From Methanomicrobium antiquum (GTDB lineage Archaea > Halobacteriota > Methanomicrobia > Methanomicrobiales > Methanomicrobiaceae), in the NCBI RefSeq assembly GCF_029633915.1, contig NZ_CP091092.1, positions 744,001 through 808,000 on the forward strand: a stretch of DNA of 64,000 nucleotides, written 5' to 3'. The notes under the pieces were generated by a model. That model did no database searches, had not been told where the DNA came from, and saw only the letters and a list, made by a program, of their open reading frames with translations. The stretch's first letter is position 1. Each line of letters starts with the position of its first letter. The position numbers and the translations under genes are program-made. Positions 54,709 to 62,238 of this stretch are shown here, piece by piece.

Positions 54709-54957
54709 CCTGTCTTTGCCAGTTAATCTTTCGAAGTGCATTATTACCCAATAAATATCAAAAATAATCATTATAGAATTTTACAGTTGGGACATATTTG
54801 TATGCAAAACATCAGTTTTATTTTTTTAATGCCAGAGTCATTTAGAATTTAAGCTCAGAATGAAGTTAATTTTGGAAATATTTTCAAAAATTCCTGGAAC
54901 TGTCAAATTTAATTCTTGCACAATACAATATATTTGATGGATGTGGCAAATTTTAGG
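54709..54957. mobile_element. MITE-like element with IS1634-type ends
   Basis: A 249-base non-coding element. The left end CCTGTCTTTGCCAGTTA and the right end, read on the other strand as CCTAAAATTTGCCAC, match the ends of the IS1634-type element at 20665-22325. Identical TAATAT flanks (54703-54708 and 54958-54963) are a 6-base target duplication, the same length as for that IS. The subterminal AGAATTTTACAGTTGG also resembles AGAATTTGACAGTTGG in that IS. Confidence 0.85.
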
Positions 54958-54996
54958 TAATATGTTTTTTGAATATTGAAAACAAATGATCTCTTA

Positions 54997-55848
54997 ATGG
55001 CAAAGTTCGATGTAATTGAGCTGGATTCTAATCAGCCATTCAGTCTTGATAAAACATTATCCTGTGGGCAGGCTCCCCGATGGTTTTTTGATAATGGCTG
55101 GTGGTATGGGATAATAAGGGAATCTGTTGTTAAAATACGGCAGGAAGAAAATGAATTGCATTTTACTGGAGCAGACGCTGAATTCATATATGATTATTTT
55201 TGTCTTGATTTAAATTTAGAAAATGTCTATACAAGACTTAAAGGTGATAATTACGGAAAAGAGGCAATTGAAAAAAATTACGGGCTTAGACTGGTAAATC
55301 AGGATGCATGGGAATGTCTGGTTTTTCAGATGACTGTAAATAAAATTCGTACAAAATCATCAAGTGACAGGATAACAAGAGTCTCTTCAAAACTTGGAAA
55401 AGAAATTGAATTTGAAGGAAAAAAATTCTTTTCTTTTCCAAGACCTCAGGAGATTTTAGAGGCAGGCCTTCCTGCGCTTAAATCCTGCAACATCAGTTAC
55501 TTTGCTGATAATATCCTGATGGCCTCAAGAAAAGTCGTTGAAAACCCATTGTGGGAAAATGAAATTTATTCGGCGGATTATGAAGCAGCTGTTGGTATTC
55601 TTACGGATTTTAAGGGCATCAAACACAGGGTTGCCGAGTGGATACTTCTTTTTGCATTTAAAAAATACGAAGCATTTCCTGTTGATGCACATATAAGAAA
55701 AATATTTGCAGCCAATTACTTAAAAAATGTAAATCTTGGAACTCCAAAGGATGATAAGTTTGATGATACAATAAAAGAGGTTGCTAAACGAAATTTCGGC
55801 GAATACCGAGGATATGCCCTGGAATATATTTTTTGCTCACAGGATTAA
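54997..55848 (+). CDS. OGG1-type 8-oxoguanine DNA glycosylase/lyase
   Basis: A 283-residue HhH-GPD base-excision enzyme. The N-terminal half has FSLDKTLSCGQAPRW, as in OGG1 proteins, then WECLVFQMTVNKIRT. The active site follows in FKGIKHRVAEWILLFAF (candidate catalytic Lys) and FPVDAHIRKIF (catalytic Asp). It probably removes 8-oxoguanine, but other oxidised bases are possible. ATG 54997 is chosen over a TTG at 54976. The ATG lies only 39 bases from the end of the MITE, whose right end probably carries part of its promoter. Confidence 0.88.
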   Translation: MAKFDVIELDSNQPFSLDKTLSCGQAPRWFFDNGWWYGIIRESVVKIRQEENELHFTGADAEFIYDYFCLDLNLENVYTRLKGDNYGKEAIEKNYGLRLVNQDAWECLVFQMTVNKIRTKSSSDRITRVSSKLGKEIEFEGKKFFSFPRPQEILEAGLPALKSCNISYFADNILMASRKVVENPLWENEIYSADYEAAVGILTDFKGIKHRVAEWILLFAFKKYEAFPVDAHIRKIFAANYLKNVNLGTPKDDKFDDTIKEVAKRNFGEYRGYALEYIFCSQD

Positions 55849-55937
55849 TAAAAAAAATCAGAAAAAACTATCTTTTTAGATTTAACTTAAATCTAAAAAT
55901 TCTGCGACAGAATTTGATATTTTAAAAATTATATGAT

Positions 55938-57293
55938 TTAAAATGAAATTGAATTTTTTATTTCATTGCAAAATTTTTCTGCTTTTTCTTTGTCATTTGC
56001 TTCAACAAACAGTCTCATAAAAGGTTCTGTTCCGGAAGGTCTTAAGAGTGCCCAGGAATCATCTCTGTTGATTCTGATTCCGTCTGTTTCATCAACCATT
56101 TCATTTGAAAAGACAGATTTTATCTTTTTTAAGACACCTTCCGGATTTTCAGTGAATACCTTATCTCTAAGCATATGTCTTTTTGGAAGTTCTTTTCTCA
56201 ATTCAGAGAGTTTTTTTCCTTCAGATGTCAAAAGTGCAACCATTGCGGCCGCAGACATACCTCCGTCACGGCAATGCTGGAAATTTGGAAAGATCAATCC
56301 TCCGTTTCCCTCTCCTCCGAATAAGACATTTTCACCTTTTGCTTTTAGTTCCAGCATTTTACGTGCAACATAAATGCTTCCAACCTTTGTATAAACCACT
56401 CTGCAGTTTGTCTCTTTTGCAATATCTTCTACAATACGTGATGTGCTTACAGGAGTTACTACAACTCCGTTTACAGAATCTTTGCAGAAATATCTCTGCA
56501 TCAAAGCAAATTCATCATTTTCTTCCAGATATTCCCCATTATCATCGACAAATACAGCCCTGTCCGCATCTCCGTCATGTGCAACACCAAATGCAGAGTT
56601 TGTTGATATAACAAGTTCTGATAAACCCTTCAATCCTTCAACTGAAGGTTCCGGAAGTCTGCCCGGAAAAGTCCCGTCACAGCGGCCGTTTATAGTGTGG
56701 ACTTTACATCCGAGTTTTGAGAGAATTAAAGGGGTTGTAAGGCAGGCAGGACCGCTTCCGGGGTCGGCGGATATTGTCATATCAGAAATTAAAGAGGGAT
56801 ATTGTGCGGCAACTTCGTCTATATATTCATTGATCATGCCATGAGACTGAGTTTCTGTTCCGGCATTTGACCATTCCTGTACTTTAAATGATTCTGAAAA
56901 GAGAATATTTTCAAGCATTATTGTCTGCTCATCATCCATCTCTGTTCCGTCTGTATCAATTAATTTCACACCGTTGTATTCAGGAGGATTATGTGATGCT
57001 GTAATCATTGCGCCGGCGTCAAAGTGTTTTTTTACAAGATACTGAAGAGCAGGTGTTGGAAGTATGCCTACGTCTACAACATTACATCCGGCAGAGATGA
57101 GTCCTGATTTTAAGGCATTAATGAGAGCAGGGCCTGATGTCCTTGTATCCATCCCGACAGCGACAGTCCCCTGTCTCATTGCCCCAAGAGAAAGACCAAT
57201 TTTTAAGACGAGTTGCGGATTCATGGATTCTCCAATAACTCCGCGAACACCGTTTGTACCAAAAAGCTGTTTTTTTAATTGTTTTTCAGACAT
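55938..57293 (-). CDS. glmM: Phosphoglucosamine mutase (phosphohexomutase family)
   Basis: A 451-residue alpha-D-phosphohexomutase. The serine of the phosphoserine loop lies in TASHNPPEYNG, the metal loop is HDGDADRAVFVDD, the sugar-specificity loop is FGGEGNGGLIFP, and the phosphate-binding loop is RPSGTEPFMRLFVEA. The start reads QLFGTNGVRGVIG. The loop pattern fits archaeal GlmM, which converts glucosamine-6-P to glucosamine-1-P for UDP-GlcNAc. A phosphomannomutase role cannot be excluded. Confidence 0.9.
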   Translation of the reverse strand: MSEKQLKKQLFGTNGVRGVIGESMNPQLVLKIGLSLGAMRQGTVAVGMDTRTSGPALINALKSGLISAGCNVVDVGILPTPALQYLVKKHFDAGAMITASHNPPEYNGVKLIDTDGTEMDDEQTIMLENILFSESFKVQEWSNAGTETQSHGMINEYIDEVAAQYPSLISDMTISADPGSGPACLTTPLILSKLGCKVHTINGRCDGTFPGRLPEPSVEGLKGLSELVISTNSAFGVAHDGDADRAVFVDDNGEYLEENDEFALMQRYFCKDSVNGVVVTPVSTSRIVEDIAKETNCRVVYTKVGSIYVARKMLELKAKGENVLFGGEGNGGLIFPNFQHCRDGGMSAAAMVALLTSEGKKLSELRKELPKRHMLRDKVFTENPEGVLKKIKSVFSNEMVDETDGIRINRDDSWALLRPSGTEPFMRLFVEANDKEKAEKFCNEIKNSISF

Positions 57294-57557
57294 TAATACA
57301 CCAATTTTCTGTTTGAAAGTAATTTGGTTTCAATGAAGATATTTTATTTGTTCCTGATGTTCTTTTGTTTGTTGATAATGTGGCAGGTTAAGTGCTCGAG
57401 TTCTTTTACTGTATCTTAGATATTGCATTATAGAGTTTATATGAAAATTAAGAAAACAAAATAAGGCAGGGAAAAGGAAAAAGGAAAAGAACAAAAAAAA
57501 TGAAATCAAAAATAAGAATACTGAACAAAAATGGGAAAATTCAGGTTGAAAAAGGGG

Positions 57558-58337
57558 TTATTCAACAAGTTCTTTTCCGGCATCGTGAAGTTCAGCTTTA
57601 AGTCTGTCAATTGCATTCATCATTGCCAGAAATGCTTCCTGCCTGTGAGAAGATATTATTACAAGATAAGTTAAATCCCCCCCGGCGTTAATTCTTCCAG
57701 TACTGTGATGGAATTTGGCGTTTAAAACTCCGGGTACTTCTTTTACTTCCTTTTCAATATCACTTATTATCTTTTCAACACTTTTTTTGTCATTAAAGTC
57801 AAGGTGTGTTGTCCTTGTATCTTTTGTATATTCCCTTACAATTCCATTAAATGAGAGGATTGCACCGGCATGAGGCATATCTGTTTCTGATTTGATTTTT
57901 TTGATAATTCCCTGCATAGTATAGTAATCATCAAATTTTTCAAGTGAATTTATTATCTCATCAACATCCGGGTTTTTCATGATAACGTTATCTAATTCAA
58001 GTTCTCCAAGAACAATTTTTTTGAACCCCTCGTCTTTGAATCCTTCAATAATAGCATATTCAATACCTGCGTCTGAAAACAAATCCAGAATGTCTGAAAG
58101 TTCATTGCTATTTATAGCAACCATTGATTTATTGGAATCAAGACCGCCGACAACATAGGCACCATGTTCATAGTGGGTGGTTGTATCTTTTCCCTTTGGC
58201 ATCTCAAAATTATGATGGCCCATATGTTTTATGACGCCTACTTTTTTTGGAAACATCAGGACCATTTTATCCAGAAGTTTGTGAATCAGAGTTGTTTTGC
58301 CTGAATTTGAATGCCCTGTCAGATGAATAATTTTCAT
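57558..58337 (-). CDS. MobB-MoaE fusion protein (molybdopterin synthesis)
   Basis: A 259-residue fusion. Residues 1-130 are a MobB-type GTPase: P-loop LTGHSNSGKTTLIHKL, then KVGVIKHMGHHNFEMPKGKDT and the switch-like YAIIEGFKDEGF. Residues about 140-259 match MoaE, the large subunit of molybdopterin synthase: GAILSFNGIVREYTKDTRT, then VLNAKFHHSTGRINAGG and LVIISSHRQEAFLAM. MoaE carries the sulfur-transfer reaction on precursor Z. The fusion unites an early and a late step of Mo/W cofactor synthesis in one chain. It lies 14 bases from the DUF5806 gene, same strand. Confidence 0.88.
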   Translation of the reverse strand: MKIIHLTGHSNSGKTTLIHKLLDKMVLMFPKKVGVIKHMGHHNFEMPKGKDTTTHYEHGAYVVGGLDSNKSMVAINSNELSDILDLFSDAGIEYAIIEGFKDEGFKKIVLGELELDNVIMKNPDVDEIINSLEKFDDYYTMQGIIKKIKSETDMPHAGAILSFNGIVREYTKDTRTTHLDFNDKKSVEKIISDIEKEVKEVPGVLNAKFHHSTGRINAGGDLTYLVIISSHRQEAFLAMMNAIDRLKAELHDAGKELVE

Positions 58338-58351
58338 TTTTGTATCTCCTT

Positions 58352-59206
58352 TTACAATTCGCTTTGTTGACTTTTATTTTCTTCAGCTTCACTTTTATTA
58401 TCTTTAGTTATTTCGTCTTTATTATCAGATGTTTGTATATTATCGGGTGGGTGTGTATTGTCAGATGAATCAGATGATTGTCGCGGTTGTCTTATCATTG
58501 ATGCGGCTTCTGCAACACTTCTCATTACATCAGTTATTCTGTCCTCAGTTTCGATTTCGTCATCAATATCTACAGATGTTCCTTCAATTTCCAGAAGGAA
58601 TCTTGCAACTTCACTTGATTCAAATAGTATGTCATCAAGTTCATCTGCTGTAAAAAAACCACATAGTGCACCGTAAAAAAAAGTTGCACCTGATTTTTTA
58701 ACTTTTTTCTTAAAGGAGCTTCTTGCCTGGTTTACTGCCTGCGGAGAATATGTGTCTGTCATAAATGGAACAAGTTCGGGGAGGTTTTCTCCGATAAATG
58801 TCATTTCTGCGCCTCCACGTGTTGAAAAATCAGCGCAAAGCCGGGCAATGGCCCATTCTCTTGCAGTAATATATGTATGTTTTCTCAGAAATGTATTGAT
58901 TCTTTTGTATGCGGCACCATCAACTTTTTTGAATTTTTTATATTTGTTTATTCGCTCCTTTTCTTCTTCTGTAAGCTTTCTGGGGAGAGGGGGTGCGATA
59001 TATGTCTGATTATTATTGATTTCAGAATCATAGGTATCATCTGAATTTGGAGTGTTATTTATATCTGGAGTAATGTCCATATCTGGTTTTAAATTACCAT
59101 AACTTTCTGCTTCATCGGCAATTACAGGTTTATTAATTTCAAATTCTTCGTTTAAATTCACATCTGTATTTCCTTTAGAATCATCATCATCGTCATTTTT
59201 GTTCAT
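58352..59206 (-). CDS. DUF5806 family protein
   Basis: A 284-residue cytosolic protein. The first 90 and last 60 residues are acidic, Asn/Asp-rich and likely disordered. The core (about residues 85-225) matches the archaeal family DUF5806: YKKFKKVDGAAYKRINTFL, then HTYITAREWAIARLCADF and GAEMTFIGENLPELVPFM, with FFYGALCGFFTADELDDIL. It is highly conserved in euryarchaea and of unknown function. Upstream gene of the pair with MobB-MoaE. Confidence 0.82.
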   Translation of the reverse strand: MNKNDDDDDSKGNTDVNLNEEFEINKPVIADEAESYGNLKPDMDITPDINNTPNSDDTYDSEINNNQTYIAPPLPRKLTEEEKERINKYKKFKKVDGAAYKRINTFLRKHTYITAREWAIARLCADFSTRGGAEMTFIGENLPELVPFMTDTYSPQAVNQARSSFKKKVKKSGATFFYGALCGFFTADELDDILFESSEVARFLLEIEGTSVDIDDEIETEDRITDVMRSVAEAASMIRQPRQSSDSSDNTHPPDNIQTSDNKDEITKDNKSEAEENKSQQSEL

Positions 59207-59654
59207 TTTAGTCCTCTTATATCATCTTAATAAAGTATATTTGTTAATTCTGTAAATGTTATTTCTTTATTTTATCATTTAATTGCATTTTAAACCAGTA
59301 TTAAATTTATTAATTTTGGATAATTTTAATTATAGATTATGATTCAATTCAGTTTCTTATGTATAGCATCATATGGTTTATACAATTATTGTTATGAAAT
59401 TTTCCCGGACAATTTATGAGAAAAATAATGAAAGTCTGGATTTTTTTCTCTTTAAAATAGAATCTGATTAAGAAAAGAGACTATTATATCTCATTATTTT
59501 CTCTCATAAATGAATCCAAAAAAGAATCTGCTATAAAAAATAATAATTTGCTATAATATTCACATCTCAGGTGTGTTATTGAGGGCACTAATAAACAATA
59601 AGAGTGATTTTAGAGTGATTAAGGAATAAAAAAAGAGTATTTTTTTGTTTTTTA

Positions 59655-59765
59655 ATGATGAAAGAGCTGATAATGGTAAATGAGGGGGAACCTGTGTGCG
59701 CAGATATTATGCGGACAGAACGTAGACCTAATAAAGAAGAAATCCTCAAAGTTCTTAATCGGTGA
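59655..59765 (+). CDS. Possible small protein (36 residues)
   Basis: MMKELIMVNEGEPVCADIMR and so on, rich in charged residues. It ends at TGA 59763-59765. There is no clear ribosome binding site and no known family. It could be the tail of a decayed gene. Confidence 0.25.
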   Translation: MMKELIMVNEGEPVCADIMRTERRPNKEEILKVLNR

Positions 59766-59824
59766 ATTAATGGAATTTCTGAACTTTTTTGTATGCTCTA
59801 AAAAATTTTTTATTGCAGATTTAC

Positions 59825-59917
59825 ATGCAAATATGTCCCAAATGTCAAATTCAATAACGATTATTTTTGATATTTTTGGGAATAATGCACTTCAAAAGAC
59901 CAAGTGGCAAAGTCAGG
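59825..59917 (-). mobile_element. Solo end of an IS1634-type element
   Basis: On the minus strand it starts CCTGACTTTGCCACTT and continues with GAAGTGCATTATT and ATATCAAAAATAATC up to GGGACATATTTGCATG. This follows the first ninety-odd bases of the MITE at 54709 closely, with a fair number of substitutions. No matching opposite end was found nearby, so it is a remnant. Confidence 0.75.
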
Positions 59918-60124
59918 TTATAATCCTCTCTAATTTTGGAATCGGCCTCATTATGTTATTTTTTTGATAATTGATCTGGAATCAGCACAATAACAGCTGC
60001 ACAATAATAACAGTCTATATTTTCATTAAATAAAAGAGATGAAATTTCCAGGCAGGCTTTATGAATAAAGATGTGAAATGATTCAGGACAAAATGTAAAA
60101 AATAATGAATCAGAAAAAAAGTTT

Positions 60125-60292
60125 GGCTCTTCGTCAGATCGTGTGGGTAGTTATTACAACTTCTACTGAATCATCCGGGTTTTCAGCAGGATTATAACAC
60201 ATTCCTTAATCTAACTGATCAATTCCTGAGATTTCTGGCTGAATTGCTGATCCAACTGATTAAATTTCACCCATTCAAAACAGCGAAGAGCC
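60125..60292. mobile_element. MITE-like element with ISL3-type ends
   Basis: A 168-base non-coding element. The left end GGCTCTTCG (60125-60133) and its complement CGAAGAGCC (60284-60292) are perfect terminal repeats, with further weak matches such as TGGGT inside. Identical 8-base flanks AAAAGTTT (60117-60124 and 60293-60300) fit the 8-base target duplication typical of the ISL3 family. It lies just beyond the xerA stop codon. Confidence 0.88.
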
Positions 60293-60311
60293 AAAAGTTT
60301 GTTTGAATGGT

Positions 60312-61229
60312 TTATTGCTCTTTATTGTTTGAAAGGGGGAAATACCTGTTGTAAACCTGTTTTCTTTCATCAATGTCTGTATGAAGATAAATTTCAGTGG
60401 TCTGAATTGAACTGTGTCCCAGATTTTCCTGAACAACACGAAGGTTTTTTGACCTTTTATAGAGTTCACTTGCATAACTATGACGTATTTTATGAGGTGT
60501 TATTCCCTGTGGTGCGTACTTAGTGAATATGTGTTGAACAGTTCTTGGTGAGAGATTATTGCCCATCTGCCCTTTAAATAAAGGTCCTTCAATCTCTCCT
60601 TTTGAGTATTCCTCAATTTCTCTTAGAGTTTCATCGTCAACAAAAACAATTCGTATTTTACCTCCCTTTCCTCTGACTTTAATTGTGTGATCCTCACAAT
60701 CAATATCTTCTATATTTATAGAACACAACTCTGAAACCCTGACGCCTGTTGCATAGATTGTTCTAATTATTAGTCTGTCTCTTATATTTGAGATGGAATC
60801 AAGGAGTTTTAGCACCTGATTGTGTTTTAGATACCTGATTTCTTTGTCTTTTATCTTTGGCCTGTCTATTCCAAGCATTGGATTTGCGTCAATTGCATCC
60901 TGAGTATAGCAAAACCGATAAAATGAGCTTAATGAAGATATTACTCTCTGAAGTGTTGCAGGTTTATAATTTTTTTGCGATGAAATAAACAAGAGAAAAT
61001 CATTGATAATAATCGGAGCTGAATCAATTTCTGTATCCAGTCTTGCGTTTTTTAAATCACTCCAGTAGATAACAAGTTTATCAGGACCTCTGTTTCTTCT
61101 AATCCATAGATAATAACCAAATTTTCTTATCACTTCTTCATAGCTTTTGATTGTCCTGGGAGAATAATTCCTCATTTTGAGGTGGTAAACAAAACGCTTC
61201 AGCCATTCTGAGAAATAATCGCCCTGCAT
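60312..61229 (-). CDS. xerA: Tyrosine recombinase XerA
   Basis: A 305-residue XerC/D-like tyrosine recombinase. Residues 1-110 are the SAM-like core-binding domain (RNYSPRTIKSYEEVIRKFG). The catalytic residues are R in GVRVSE, K in VRGKGGK, H and R in THKIRHSYA-like residues, H in LGHSS and the nucleophile Y in TEIYLH. In archaea XerA resolves chromosome dimers at a dif-like site. The size, full catalytic set and lack of an integrase arm domain favour XerA over a phage integrase, though the neighbourhood is rich in mobile DNA. Confidence 0.85.
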   Translation of the reverse strand: MQGDYFSEWLKRFVYHLKMRNYSPRTIKSYEEVIRKFGYYLWIRRNRGPDKLVIYWSDLKNARLDTEIDSAPIIINDFLLFISSQKNYKPATLQRVISSLSSFYRFCYTQDAIDANPMLGIDRPKIKDKEIRYLKHNQVLKLLDSISNIRDRLIIRTIYATGVRVSELCSINIEDIDCEDHTIKVRGKGGKIRIVFVDDETLREIEEYSKGEIEGPLFKGQMGNNLSPRTVQHIFTKYAPQGITPHKIRHSYASELYKRSKNLRVVQENLGHSSIQTTEIYLHTDIDERKQVYNRYFPLSNNKEQ

Positions 61230-61266
61230 GCTTTATTCTTTAATATCTCTTTATAAATAATCTTTA

Positions 61267-61286
61267 CGCAGAATATACATTCTGCG
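61267..61286. promoter_or_regulatory. 20-base palindrome upstream of xerA
   Basis: CGCAGAAT (61267-61274), ATAC, then ATTCTGCG (61279-61286) is a perfect inverted repeat of 8-base arms. It lies 38 bases before the XerA start, just outside the TATA-like TTTATAAA at about 61250. An operator for xerA is the simplest reading. Confidence 0.55.
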
Positions 61287-61505
61287 CAAAAATTGGATTT
61301 TAGAAAAATTAATAATTTATCATCAGAAGTTCAGGTAATATTCAGAAAAATTTTCATTTCTTTTTGTTGAATGAAAAAAATGACAAAAAATGTCTGATAA
61401 AAATTATCCCGTATTACATTATATCAGATAGACAAAAACTGCAGCCATCTTAACAAATTTAGTTATTGATAGTAACTGATTCGTTGTTAGTGCGGCCGAC
61501 TTTAC

Positions 61506-61871
61506 CTAAAGCCCATACTTATCAGATATATTGAATAATGATGAAAAATATTCATAACCTGTATTAAGAACCTTAATTGAATTTTGATTTAAAAAATATC
61601 TCAAATTTATAGAGCAAATCAGTTCAGTTACATCTCCTGTTTTATCAGGTTGTCTATAATGATTGTAACAATCTACAAAATGAGAGGTTTGTTTATCTAC
61701 ATAAAAAAAAGCTCTTATACATTTCCAGGATTTACCTCTCGCTTTATTCTTCTTTAATCTCTTTAGAAATCGAAGTTTTTTTTTGTTCCTGGTAATATCC
61801 TGGTCAGACGGTCTTAATTTTTGACCTTTCCCTGACGTAACACAAAAAAATCTTTCATTATCGCTTTTATT
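61506..61871 (-). pseudogene. Open frame without a start codon, likely gene remnant
   Basis: A minus-strand frame open for 121 codons between stops at 61872-61874 and 61506-61508. It reads DNERFFCVTSGKGQKLRPSD and then a Lys/Arg-rich helix (KKKLRFLKRLKKNKARGKSW), ending in NISDKYGL. Its composition looks protein-like, but there is no ATG, GTG or TTG near its beginning. A decayed gene is likelier than a chance frame or a rare start codon. I do not recognise the family. Confidence 0.4.
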
Positions 61872-62052
61872 CTATTTATGGTCCTTTAAAGTCCTTATCA
61901 GGAAGGACTGATTTTTTTTATTATGTTTTTTTATCTGCGTTGGAAGAACTGTGGTTTTTTATAAGGAAAAACAGTGTATTGTATGCAAATTTCACAATTG
62001 CAAAATAAATTCCTGGTATTGCGCATAAATTCTCAGATAAAAAAAAGTACTC

Positions 62053-62164
62053 ATAAATCGTATGATGCTATATATTGAGTGTTGGCATAGTATCTGAAAA
62101 ACCGATGGTATGAGTCAGTATTGAAATCTCAGTTTTTTATTTAAGTTAGCATCATATGGTTTAT
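62053..62164. repeat. Inverted repeat pair flanking 76 bases, upstream of mutS
   Basis: ATAAATCGTATGATGCTA (62053-62070) and the complement of TAGCATCATATGGTTTAT (62147-62164) agree at 16 of 18 bases. The right arm occurs again, exactly, at 59364-59381. Confidence 0.65.
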
Positions 62165-62238
62165 TGGCAAAGTGACGGCAACAAAAAATGTCAGTCTCAA
62201 AACAAGTATATTGCAAAGAAAACAAAGATAATAATAGG

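Larger units (their letters stand above)
59207..60124. other. Gene-poor region with IS fragments
   Basis: AT-rich. It holds a possible small frame (59655-59765), a solo end of an IS1634-type element (59825-59917), and the left flank of the ISL3-type MITE. TAGCATCATATGGTTTAT at 59364-59381 recurs at 62147-62164. A frame at 59680-59967 falls partly in the IS end and is not believed to be a gene. Confidence 0.5.
61230..62238. other. Intergenic region between xerA and mutS
   Basis: Besides the xerA palindrome it contains a start-less open frame (61506-61871, minus), an inverted repeat pair (62053-62070/62147-62164), and AT-rich DNA. No other gene or RNA is recognised. ATTATCAGGAAGGACT-like runs near 61895 form a weak hairpin with AAGTCCTTATCAG. 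Confidence 0.5.

Noticed and set aside
59680-59967. 95-residue plus-strand frame
   Set aside because: Runs into the IS1634-type end fragment and shows no protein-like motif.
61267-61286. Calling the palindrome a dif site
   Set aside because: Arms of 8 bases and a 4-base centre differ from known Xer sites; left as a possible operator.
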